This document shows positions 44,183 through 50,607 of a stretch of DNA of 64,000 bases, piece after piece. The first letter of the stretch is position 1. The number at the start of each line of letters is the position of its first letter. A model generated the notes under the pieces. That model had not been told where the DNA came from, did no database searches, and saw only the letters and a program-made list of their open reading frames with translations. Where the stretch lies: contig UQTB01000001.1 of the NCBI GenBank assembly GCA_900543915.1, positions 62,001 to 126,000 on the forward strand, read 5' to 3'. Position numbers and translations under genes: made by a program. The stretch is from an uncultured Eubacteriales bacterium (lineage in GTDB: Bacteria > Bacillota > Clostridia > Christensenellales > Borkfalkiaceae).

Positions 44183-45208
44183 CTATTTTCTCCCGAACTG
44201 CTGCAAAAAGCGCGTGTTGTTTTCAAACAGCGTGCGAATATCCGGAACGCCGTATTTGATCATCGTAATCCGCTCGATCCCCAGGCCGAATGCCAGACCG
44301 GAATAAACATCGGGATCGATCCCGCAGTTTTCCAGCACTCTGCGGTTTACAATGCCGGCCCCCAGAATTTCAATCCAGCCGGTCCCCTTGCACAGTTTAC
44401 AGCCCTTTCCGCGGCACTCCGTACAGCTGACGTCTACCTCTACGCTGGGTTCCGTAAACGGGAAATAAGAGGGCCTTAAGCGTATCTGCGTATCTTCGTC
44501 GAATATCGTCTTGAAAAAAGCGTCCAGAAGCCCTTTCAGATCGCAGAGCGTAATCCCCTTGTCGACCACAAGCCCCTCGATCTGGTGAAACATCGGGGAA
44601 TGAGATGCGTCGTCATCCGCGCGGTAGACGCGGCCGGGACTCAGAACCTTGATCGGAGGCTTTTTCGCCTCCATCGTGCGGATCTGTCCGGGTGAAGTGT
44701 GCGGGCGCAGCACGACGTTATCCGAAACGTAAAAAGTATCCTGCATATCTCTCGCGGGGTGATCCTTCGGGATATTGAGCGCCTGAAAGCAATAATAATC
44801 ATACTCGATCTCCGGCCCCTCAAAGATCTCAAATCCCATTCCGCAAAACGCGTCCAAAATCTGGTTCTTGACGATGTTGAGCGGATGCAGATTGCCGACG
44901 GCAGCCTGTTTCCCCGGCAGCGTAATATCCAGCCTTTCCGCTTCGAAACGCGCTTCCATTTCGCGCTTTTTCAGAATCTGGTCGGTAGCCGTCAATTCCG
45001 CTTCGATTTCCGATTTCAGATCGTTGACGCGCTTGCCGAACGCCGCCCGCTCCTTGCCGGGGATATCTTTCATCCCTTTTAAAAGAGCCGTGATCTCTCC
45101 CGATTTTCCCAAAAACCTGACCCGCAATTCATTCAAGCCTTTTCTGTCGCGGAGTTTTTTGATTTCCTCCTTCGCGCGGTTCAGCAGTTCTTTGATCTTT
45201 TCCTGCAT
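44183..45208 (-). CDS. pheS: Phenylalanyl-tRNA synthetase alpha subunit PheS
   Basis: Protein of 341 residues from ATG 45208 (MQEKIKELLNRAKEE), with GGAGG 4-5 bases upstream; earlier in-frame starts lie inside the T-box. An N-terminal coiled coil (1-90) is followed by the class II core: motif 2 near FHQIEGLVVDKG, a Cys pair CTECRGKGCKLCKGTG typical of bacterial PheS insertion, and motif 3 SGLAFGLGIERI. It carries the active site for Phe adenylation and transfer. Expression is controlled by the T-box leader directly upstream. Confidence 0.96.
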   Translation of the reverse strand: MQEKIKELLNRAKEEIKKLRDRKGLNELRVRFLGKSGEITALLKGMKDIPGKERAAFGKRVNDLKSEIEAELTATDQILKKREMEARFEAERLDITLPGKQAAVGNLHPLNIVKNQILDAFCGMGFEIFEGPEIEYDYYCFQALNIPKDHPARDMQDTFYVSDNVVLRPHTSPGQIRTMEAKKPPIKVLSPGRVYRADDDASHSPMFHQIEGLVVDKGITLCDLKGLLDAFFKTIFDEDTQIRLRPSYFPFTEPSVEVDVSCTECRGKGCKLCKGTGWIEILGAGIVNRRVLENCGIDPDVYSGLAFGLGIERITMIKYGVPDIRTLFENNTRFLQQFGRK

Positions 45209-45456
45209 AATTCCTCCGATAAAAAAAATACGCCCTATCACATAGGGCGAAAATTTCGCGATACCACCTAATTCACCTGCCGCCGGCAAGCCTTATTGAG
45301 CGATAACGGGGCAACCGCCGCAGCCTACTCAGCAGAATGCCGTTCGGTGCGGAACTCCAAAGGGAATAACGCGCGCATCCGTCGGAAAACCTTTCAGCCC
45401 ACGAGTTTCCCTCTCTTGCACGGATGATTCGGCGCGTCTGTCTTTTTCATCGTTTT
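45209..45456 (-). promoter_or_regulatory. Phe-type T-box riboswitch of pheST
   Basis: About 248 bases of leader between promoter and pheS. The T-box sequence TTAGGTGGTATCGCG reads on the minus strand at 45271-45257, close to the AGGGTGGNACCGCG consensus. It is followed by the terminator CGCCCTAT/ATAGGGCG (45249-45242 with 45238-45231) and a run of T. A long stem I can form, including CATCCGT with ACGGATG, with UUC triplets on its 3' side as possible Phe specifiers; which one is used was not resolved. Confidence 0.9.
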
Positions 45457-45462
45457 GTAATC

Positions 45463-45491
45463 ATTATAAAGAAAAAAAATGCGCTTGTCAA
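45463..45491 (-). promoter_or_regulatory. Sigma-A promoter of the pheST-U32-mutS2 operon
   Basis: Minus strand TTGACA (45491-45486), 17-base spacer, TATAAT (45468-45463), perfect consensus, a few bases after the yunB stop codon. Confidence 0.88.
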
Positions 45492-45499
45492 ATCTTTTT

Positions 45500-46150
45500 T
45501 CAAGAGGAGGCGAAAATACTGTTATGCAGATAAAATTCGGGGACCTTCCCCACTATGACCGCCTCGCAAATCAGCACGCTGGTCTCAGAACACACCGTTT
45601 TTGTCCGCGTGGGAATCACGATGTCGGTTTCCGCACGGACGTTGAGATAGACGGAATGCCTCGTCTGATTGATCCCCGCCTCGTCGAACTCCGAATAAAA
45701 CTGACACGTGACGTTTCCGATCGTCACGATATCGAGATAGATCTCTCTGCCGTATCCGGATAGAACGCGTATGCCGGAAAGCGTGCCGAGCGGCACAGGG
45801 AGCCCTTCTTCATAATACTCTCCCAGTTTTTCCTGCGCCGTATAGGCTACAAGACGGTTGATATAGTTGATTTTGACCGAATTTGCCGCGAGAAGCTGTA
45901 TATCTCCGCTTTCGTTTCGGGTCACGGTGACGACGTCTTCATAATTGGTTTTGTCCTCCAAGGTCAAAAATACCGCCTGATTGACGGCAGTCGTCATGAG
46001 CGCATCGATCTTCGACTCGCTGATTTCGATTACAGACGAAACGATTTTATGATTGAAATAAAAATAGCCGGCAAGCAATATGCCGACTAAAACAATCAAG
46101 CGGAAGATCCGTCTTTTTTTCGACTTTTTTCGGCGATAACTCTGATACAT
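45500..46150 (-). CDS. yunB: Sporulation protein YunB
   Basis: Protein of 216 residues with a basic N terminus (YQSYRRKKSKKRRIFR) and one membrane helix (about 17-33), then the YunB domain: ITxxNQAV-type segment TTAVNQAVFLTLE, INYINRLVAYTAQEKLGEYYEEGLPVPLGTLSG, and a C-terminal GINQTRHSVYLNVRAETDIVIPT region. YunB is a mother-cell sporulation protein in Bacillus. No ribosome site precedes the ATG; a GATATAAT sequence ends 6 bases before it, similar to a sigma-E -10 box, so the transcript may be nearly leaderless. It follows spoVAE by 19 bases. Confidence 0.88.
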   Translation of the reverse strand: MYQSYRRKKSKKRRIFRLIVLVGILLAGYFYFNHKIVSSVIEISESKIDALMTTAVNQAVFLTLEDKTNYEDVVTVTRNESGDIQLLAANSVKINYINRLVAYTAQEKLGEYYEEGLPVPLGTLSGIRVLSGYGREIYLDIVTIGNVTCQFYSEFDEAGINQTRHSVYLNVRAETDIVIPTRTKTVCSETSVLICEAVIVGKVPEFYLHNSIFASS

Positions 46151-46169
46151 CGCTATATTATATCGCCGA

Positions 46170-46538
46170 TCAGTTCTTTTTAGACCTCGCTTTGAAAATC
46201 AGCGCGAAAAAATAACCGAAGACAATCGCCGCGGTGATTCCCGCCCCTGCCGCCGTGATTCCGCCCGTAATCGCCTTGAACAAGCTCTCTTTCGCTCCCT
46301 CCATTGCACCCTTTGCCAACAGATATCCAAATCCGGAAATCGGGACGGTAGCCCCCGCTCCAGCGAAATCGACCAGGTACTGATAAATGCCGAACGCCTG
46401 CAAAACGAGCCCCGACAGAAGAAAATAAACCAGAATTCTGCCCGAGGTCAGCTCTGTTAAATTGATGAGAATCTGCGCGACAGTGCATATTGCCCCGCCG
46501 ACGACAAAAACCTTTACAAACATCCATACAATTTCCAT
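46170..46538 (-). CDS. spoVAE: Stage V sporulation protein SpoVAE(b)
   Basis: Protein of 122 residues with four predicted membrane helices and the family segment GAGATVPISGFGYLLAKGAMEGAKE. It belongs to the SpoVA channel group that moves dipicolinic acid and calcium into the forespore and out at germination. It begins directly after the spoVAD stop (TAAATG). SpoVAC earlier in the operon is a paralogue sharing the GGGSIVPITGFANS motif. Confidence 0.92.
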   Translation of the reverse strand: MEIVWMFVKVFVVGGAICTVAQILINLTELTSGRILVYFLLSGLVLQAFGIYQYLVDFAGAGATVPISGFGYLLAKGAMEGAKESLFKAITGGITAAGAGITAAIVFGYFFALIFKARSKKN

Positions 46539-47531
46539 TTATCCCTCCACCACCACGGCGTGAGCGACGCAGGGAATCGACTCCCCCTGCTGCGTGGTAA
46601 TCGACGACAGCAGAGCGCCCGTAGCCATGAACAATACGCGTGAAAATTTTTTTTCGCACAGCTTTTTATAGATATAAGAATTGAAAACGACGGCGCTGCA
46701 TCCGGCTCCCGAGCCGCCCTGATATTCGTCCTCTTTGATGTTATAGATCAGTTCTCCGCAGTCGACGTGCTGTTTTTCGATGTCGTAGCCTTTTTCCCAC
46801 ACGAGATCTTTCAGGATCCGCGAACCGAACACGCCGAGGTCGCCCGTGATGATCAGATCGTAACAGTCCGGCGTTTCTCCCGATTCCCGGAAATGTGATA
46901 CCAGCGTAGACATCGCCGCGGGCGCCATCGCCGCCCCCATGTTGTTTGCATCCGTCACGCCGTAATCCACCACTTTGCCGAAAGTCGCCATCGTGATTTT
47001 CGGTCCCTGCCCGGCCGATGACAGGACGGCCGCACCGGCCCCCGTAACCGTCCACTGCGCTTGCGGCGGGCGGGTTGAACCGAGTTCCAAAGGATAGCGG
47101 TATTGCCGTTCTGCGGTCGAAAAATGGCTTCCTGTGGCGCAAACGACGTTATTCATATATCCGCCGTCGATCAGGGCGGCGCCGAGCGCCAGAGATTCAC
47201 TCATCGTCGAACAGGCGTTATAGACGCCGATAAACGGAATGCTGTAATCGCGCGCGGCAAAGCTGGCGGAAATAATCTGATTCAGAAGATCTCCCGCGAC
47301 GAGTGCGTCGATATCAGAAAACCGCTTCTTTGCATTTGAAATTGCATGGCCGATCGCAAAAGAGAGCATTTTGCACTCCGCTTTTTCAAAAGTCTTTTCT
47401 TCAAAACGATCGTCTTCTAAAACGGTGTCGATACAGCTGCCGACGCTGCCCTCTCCTTCCTTTGGACCGGCGATGGTATGCGTGCCGATGATAACCGGTT
47501 TGTTTTTAAAATAAATCGTATGTTTTCCCAT
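46539..47531 (-). CDS. spoVAD: Stage V sporulation protein SpoVAD
   Basis: Protein of 330 residues with a thiolase/ketosynthase-like fold: NACSTMSESLALGAALIDGG holds the Cys equivalent, and CATGSHFSTAERQYRYPLE, STRPPQAQWTVTGAGA and DLGVFG are highly conserved in SpoVAD. The soluble protein binds dipicolinic acid and helps the SpoVA membrane complex load it into spores. The gene overlaps spoVAC by one base (TGATG) and is followed at once by spoVAE. Confidence 0.96.
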   Translation of the reverse strand: MGKHTIYFKNKPVIIGTHTIAGPKEGEGSVGSCIDTVLEDDRFEEKTFEKAECKMLSFAIGHAISNAKKRFSDIDALVAGDLLNQIISASFAARDYSIPFIGVYNACSTMSESLALGAALIDGGYMNNVVCATGSHFSTAERQYRYPLELGSTRPPQAQWTVTGAGAAVLSSAGQGPKITMATFGKVVDYGVTDANNMGAAMAPAAMSTLVSHFRESGETPDCYDLIITGDLGVFGSRILKDLVWEKGYDIEKQHVDCGELIYNIKEDEYQGGSGAGCSAVVFNSYIYKKLCEKKFSRVLFMATGALLSSITTQQGESIPCVAHAVVVEG

Positions 47532-47992
47532 CAGAATATCAAATGAATCAAATAGTATATCAGTCCGACCGCGACGCTGCCCGCCACGCCGAATACGATG
47601 ATCGGCCCCGCAATGACGAACATTTTTGCCGCCAATCCGTAAATAAATCCCTCTGATTTAAATTCCATCGCAGGAGATACGACGGAATTTGCAAAACCGG
47701 TGATCGGCACAATCGATCCCCCTCCGGCATATTTGCCGATCCGGTCGTAAACGCCCAGCCCGGTCAGGAATGCGCCGAGAAAGATCATAATGACAGAAAC
47801 ATAAGCCGCCAGCTCGTCTCCGGTCAGGCCCAGCCCGAATTCCAGCAAATAGCGGAATCCCTGACCGATACAGCAGATCACGCCGCCCACCCAGAACGAA
47901 CGGAAAATCGACCGCAGTTCATGCGACCGCGGAGAAATCCGGGCAATATACTCATTATAATTCCGGTTATAGGTCTTGCTTTTGCCGGTCAT
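47531..47992 (-). CDS. spoVAC: Stage V sporulation protein SpoVAC
   Basis: Protein of 153 residues, membrane subunit of the SpoVA complex, with SFWVGGVICCIGQGFR, a helix-rich centre and YAGGGSIVPITGFANSVVSPAMEFKSEG, the family signature. In Bacillus it is a mechanosensitive channel for dipicolinic acid release. The ribosome site GGGAGGAG is strong. It comes after sigF without spoVAA or spoVAB, the reduced Clostridia form of the operon, and is overlapped by a short open frame of 29 codons. Confidence 0.95.
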   Translation of the reverse strand: MTGKSKTYNRNYNEYIARISPRSHELRSIFRSFWVGGVICCIGQGFRYLLEFGLGLTGDELAAYVSVIMIFLGAFLTGLGVYDRIGKYAGGGSIVPITGFANSVVSPAMEFKSEGFIYGLAAKMFVIAGPIIVFGVAGSVAVGLIYYLIHLIF

Positions 47993-48078
47993 TTCCGCTC
48001 CTCCCGTTTGGAAAAGGAGTTTACGACGCTCTCCCGTTCGGAGCTCGTCTTCAAATACTCAAAATCCTTGTTCTTCAT
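47989..48078 (-). CDS. Possible 29-residue leader protein before spoVAC
   Basis: ATG at 48078 opens a 29-codon frame (MKNKDFEYLKTSSERESVV and a further charged tail) whose TGA overlaps the spoVAC ATG as ATGA. It is rich in charged residues and has no membrane segment or known domain. The ATG lies about 6 bases after a sigma-G-like -10 box, so it could be read from a leaderless transcript and couple translation to spoVAC. It may instead be noncoding; I give no function. Confidence 0.35.
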   Translation of the reverse strand: MKNKDFEYLKTSSERESVVNSFSKREERK

Positions 48079-48083
48079 ATTGT

Positions 48084-48113
48084 TAATATGAACCAATACG
48101 GCATTTTCATACA
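48084..48113 (-). promoter_or_regulatory. Possible sigma-G promoter of the spoVA genes
   Basis: Minus strand TGTATG (48113-48108), 17 bases, CATATTA (48090-48084). The -10 matches the forespore CATACTA-type box at 6 of 7 positions. spoVA is a known sigma-G target in Bacillus. Confidence 0.5.
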
Positions 48114-48124
48114 AAAAAATACGG

Positions 48125-48838
48125 TCAAAATTTTAACCGTATTTTTTCGAGAATTTTATTTTCCAGCCGGCTGATCTGCACCTGGGAGACGCCCATGTTT
48201 TCCGCGATCTCACTCTGCGTCTGATCCCTGAAATACCGAAGGATGATAATTTTCCTTTCCCGTTCGGGCAATCCCTCGATCAGAGCAGAAAGCTGTATCT
48301 TATCGATGAGATCTTCCGGAGATTCTTTTGACGGTATCTTGTCGATCAGCTCCAGGCTGCTGTCGTCTTCCCCTGCCTGATCAAACAGCGAAACGGGCAT
48401 TCGGGCGGAATCCATCGCAATAACGACTTCATTCGGTTCTACGCCCATCTTTTCCGCAATATGCTCGATTGAGGGAGGCGCATTGTGCGCGGTCTGGTAT
48501 TCATCGATATAGCGGTTGATTTTATTCGCCAATACCTTTAAGGTGCGGGAAACTTTGATCGCCCCGTTATCGCGCATATAACGCTTGATCTCTCCCACTA
48601 CCATCGGAACGGTATAGGTGGAAAACTTTACGTTAAAACTTTCGTCGAAATTATTGATTGCCTTTAAAAAGCCGATGCAGGCAATCTGAAATAAATCGTC
48701 ATATTCCACTCCCTTATTGCGGAATCGCCTGATGATACTTTTCAGAAGCGGCGCGTTGCTCTCAAGAAGCTGCTGCTTTGCCTTTTCGTCTCCGTTTTTT
48801 GCCCTTCCTATGTAATAAATCGTCTCATCGCGCTCCAT
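48125..48838 (-). CDS. sigF: RNA polymerase sporulation sigma factor SigF
   Basis: Protein of 237 residues, SigF/SigB/SigG type. Region 2 reads YDDLFQIACIGFLKAINNFDESFNVKFSTYTVPMVVGEIKRYMRDN, region 3 follows with SRTLKVLANKIN, and region 4 ends with QSEIAENMGVSQVQISRLENKILEKIR. It directs early forespore transcription and is held inactive by SpoIIAB, encoded just upstream. Size and the gene order spoIIAA-spoIIAB-sigF separate it from SigG. GAGGG lies before the ATG. Confidence 0.96.
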   Translation of the reverse strand: MERDETIYYIGRAKNGDEKAKQQLLESNAPLLKSIIRRFRNKGVEYDDLFQIACIGFLKAINNFDESFNVKFSTYTVPMVVGEIKRYMRDNGAIKVSRTLKVLANKINRYIDEYQTAHNAPPSIEHIAEKMGVEPNEVVIAMDSARMPVSLFDQAGEDDSSLELIDKIPSKESPEDLIDKIQLSALIEGLPERERKIIILRYFRDQTQSEIAENMGVSQVQISRLENKILEKIRLKF

Positions 48839-48845
48839 AAGCCCC

Positions 48846-49277
48846 TCAACCGATGCAGGGGGAAATCGTCTTTTTCATGGAAATAACAGTGCCTTTGTTC
48901 TGCTCGGATTCTATCGTTACGTCTTCCATAAAAGACTGGATGATCGTAAATCCCATTCCCGACCGCTCTTCTTCCGGCCTGGTCGTGTAAAAGGGCTGAA
49001 GCGCCTCCTCCAGATTTTCGATTCCCACTCCGTTATCGGATATTTTGATATGTATCGCGTTGTCTTTGATTTCCGCTTCCATCGTCACAATTCCTGGCGT
49101 ATCGGGATAACCGTGAACAACGCAGTTTGTGACGGCTTCGCTGACGGCAGTCTTGATATCCGACAGCTCAGCGATCGAGGGATTCAACTGCAGACAGAAA
49201 CAGGAAATGACGCTTCGCGCAAACGTCTCGTTTTGGGAGAGGGATAAAAATTCGATTTTCATTGCGTTATTTTCCAT
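48846..49277 (-). CDS. spoIIAB: Anti-sigma F factor SpoIIAB
   Basis: Protein of 143 residues, a GHKL serine kinase and anti-sigma factor. The ATP site shows the N box EAVTNCVVHGY, G1 DNGVGIENLEEA and G2 SGMGFTIIQSFMD-like segment. It binds SigF, and phosphorylates SpoIIAA on serine to keep SigF inhibited until the forespore forms. GAGGTAAC precedes the start. It lies between its partner genes, with gaps of 12 and 7 bases. Confidence 0.96.
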   Translation of the reverse strand: MENNAMKIEFLSLSQNETFARSVISCFCLQLNPSIAELSDIKTAVSEAVTNCVVHGYPDTPGIVTMEAEIKDNAIHIKISDNGVGIENLEEALQPFYTTRPEEERSGMGFTIIQSFMEDVTIESEQNKGTVISMKKTISPCIG

Positions 49278-49289
49278 AAGTTACCTCTA

Positions 49290-49598
49290 TCAATATTTCG
49301 GCATAATGCCGTACAACCCGGAAATTTCTATGATTTTTTCCACGTTTACCGAAGCGCCGGACAAAAACACCGGTATACCGAACCGCTTTAGTTTTTTATA
49401 TCGTCCGATCAGCATTCCGATTCCCGTACTGTCCATAAACGATAAACCGGAAAGGTTAAAGACAAACCGCTTGATATTCAGGTTATCGTCGATCAGGCGG
49501 TCAAGCTGATTTTTCGATTGCCCTGCAGAGTATTCATCCAGTTCCCCGTTGAGATATACCGTCATATTCCCGCCCGTATTTTTATACTTGATGTCCAT
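49290..49598 (-). CDS. spoIIAA: Anti-sigma F factor antagonist SpoIIAA
   Basis: Protein of 102 residues (STAS domain) from ATG 49598, which has GAGGTGG 5 bases upstream; a GTG 9 bases earlier is part of that site. The phosphorylation target is Ser57 in FMDSTGIGMLIGRY. Unphosphorylated SpoIIAA displaces SigF from SpoIIAB. It is the first gene of the sporulation operon; no convincing sigma-H or sigma-A promoter was identified between it and the divergent tRNA cluster. Confidence 0.95.
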   Translation of the reverse strand: MDIKYKNTGGNMTVYLNGELDEYSAGQSKNQLDRLIDDNLNIKRFVFNLSGLSFMDSTGIGMLIGRYKKLKRFGIPVFLSGASVNVEKIIEISGLYGIMPKY

Positions 49599-49741
49599 AA
49601 TTTCCACCTCGGAACCGTTAGTGATTTCAGTCTAGCACAAATAAAAAGCCGAAATTTAATCTTCTTTTAATTTCTGTGTTTTTTCTTGTCGAATCGGCAA
49701 AAAATAATTTATAAAATTTTGAAAATACCCTTGAAAAATCG

Positions 49742-49770
49742 TTGACTTTTTTTTCAAATTATTATATGAT
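49742..49770 (+). promoter_or_regulatory. Sigma-A promoter of the tRNA cluster
   Basis: TTGACT (49742-49747), 17-base spacer, TATGAT (49765-49770), about 25 bases before the first tRNA. Confidence 0.8.
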
Positions 49771-49794
49771 ATACAAGCGTTGATCAAAAGACAA

Positions 49795-49870
49795 CGGGGT
49801 GTAGCGCAGTTGGTAGCGCACGTGGTTTGGGACCATGGGGTCGGGAGTTCGAGTCTCTTCACCCCGACCA
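49795..49870 (+). tRNA. tRNA-Pro (UGG)
   Basis: A 76-base cloverleaf with acceptor CGGGGTG/CACCCCG, anticodon TGG in the TTTGGGA loop, T-loop GTTCGAG and encoded CCA. First gene of the cluster. Confidence 0.97.
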
Positions 49871-49888
49871 AAATCGCCAACGCGACAA

Positions 49889-49965
49889 GGGCCTTTAGCT
49901 CAGTTGGTTAGAGCGGTCGGCTCATAACCGATTGGTCCGCGGTTCGAGTCCGTGAAGGCCCACCA
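49889..49965 (+). tRNA. tRNA with CAU anticodon (Ile2 or Met)
   Basis: A 77-base tRNA with acceptor GGGCCTT/AAGGCCC, loop CTCATAA (anticodon CAT at 49923-49925) and encoded CCA. The overall sequence, especially the CCTTTAGCTCAGTTGG start, resembles Bacillus tRNA-Ile2, whose C34 is changed to lysidine by TilS, more than an elongator tRNA-Met. The lack of a mismatched acceptor end excludes initiator tRNA. Confidence 0.93.
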
Positions 49966-49985
49966 ACATAACACCGCAATCAAAC

Positions 49986-50062
49986 GGCCCGGTAGTACAG
50001 ATGGTTAGTACGCCAGCCTGTCACGCTGGAGGTCGAGGGTTCGAGCCCCTTCCGGGTCGCCA
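49986..50062 (+). tRNA. tRNA-Asp (GUC)
   Basis: A 77-base tRNA, acceptor GGCCCGG/CCGGGTC with one G-T pair, anticodon GTC (50020-50022) and encoded CCA; G discriminator as usual for Asp. Confidence 0.97.
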
Positions 50063-50101
50063 TTTTGAAAATACTTGTCAATTTGACAAGTATTTTCAAA
50101 A
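50063..50101. repeat. Perfect 19-bp inverted repeat inside the tRNA cluster
   Basis: TTTTGAAAATACTTGTCAA (50063-50081) and its exact reverse complement (50083-50101) flank one T. It starts at the first base after the tRNA-Asp CCA. It may be an RNA processing or stabilising hairpin; it lacks a GC-rich stem and a T tract. Confidence 0.85.
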
Positions 50102-50118
50102 AAATCTTGTTTTTGAAT

Positions 50119-50194
50119 GCCTCGGTAGCTCAGCTGGTAGAGCAAAGGACTGAAAATCCTTGTGTCGGTGGTTCGACTCCGCCCCGAGGCACCA
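50119..50194 (+). tRNA. tRNA-Phe (GAA)
   Basis: A 76-base tRNA, acceptor GCCTCGG/CCGAGGC, anticodon GAA (50152-50154), T-loop GGTTCGACT and encoded CCA. It is the effector type for the pheST T-box upstream. Confidence 0.97.
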
Positions 50195-50202
50195 CCTTTA
50201 TA

Positions 50203-50241
50203 AAAAAACGTTCATGACATATCATGAACGTTTTTTATTTT
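50203..50241 (+). terminator. Terminator after tRNA-Phe
   Basis: AAAAAACGTTCATGA (50203-50217) pairs with TCATGAACGTTTTTT (50222-50236), ending in a T-rich tail. Confidence 0.88.
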
Positions 50242-50361
50242 CTTTCCCCTGTTTTACATCAATGCCTTCAAAGGTTTTTTATAAAACTCTGTCCATGCGT
50301 ACGGCTTGCCCTTACGCCACTTTATTTTAGCAAAAAGTTTTTTTATTTCGATTGAAACCGT

Positions 50362-50389
50362 TTGATTTTTTTGATCAATATGTTATAAT
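50362..50389 (+). promoter_or_regulatory. Sigma-A promoter of tRNA-Thr
   Basis: TTGATT (50362-50367), 16 bases, TATAAT (50384-50389) with extended -10 TGT. Confidence 0.75.
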
Positions 50390-50423
50390 AGATAAGCTAA
50401 GTTTTTAGTTTGAAATAATTTTT

Positions 50424-50499
50424 GCTGGTGTAGCTCAATTGGCAGAGCAGCTGATTTGTAATCAGCAGGTTGCGGGTTCGATTCCAGTCACCAGCTCCA
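50424..50499 (+). tRNA. tRNA-Thr (UGU)
   Basis: A 76-base tRNA, acceptor GCTGGTG/CACCAGC, anticodon TGT (50457-50459) and encoded CCA; it has its own promoter and terminator. Confidence 0.97.
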
Positions 50500-50503
50500 A
50501 GAC

Positions 50504-50547
50504 AAACATCCGACAAAATGTCGGATGTTTCGTTATACTTTTTTTAA
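50504..50547 (+). terminator. Terminator after tRNA-Thr
   Basis: AAACATCCGACA (50504-50515) pairs with TGTCGGATGTTT (50519-50530); a T run follows at 50540. Confidence 0.85.
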
Positions 50548-50573
50548 TCAAACATTGTTTCAGACATAAAAAT

Positions 50574-50603
50574 AACGCCGCAGGGAAGCGGCGTTCTTTT
50601 TTA
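50574..50603. terminator. Bidirectional terminator at the end of the Big_2 surface protein gene
   Basis: AACGCCGC (50574-50581) pairs with GCGGCGTT (50588-50595), with a T run on the plus side and TTATTTTTA on the minus side. Confidence 0.8.
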
Positions 50604-50607
50604 ATCT

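Noticed and set aside
49620..49680. Sigma-H promoter before spoIIAA
   Set aside because: Partial matches (AGAAGATTA and GAAATC) are spaced too far apart to support a call.
49656..49880. 74-codon minus-strand frame next to the tRNAs
   Set aside because: It runs through tRNA-Pro in antisense and has the typical translation of reversed tRNA sequence.
49889..49965. Firm call of elongator tRNA-Met
   Set aside because: The CAU anticodon is shared by tRNA-Ile2, and the sequence looks closer to Ile2; it was left undecided.
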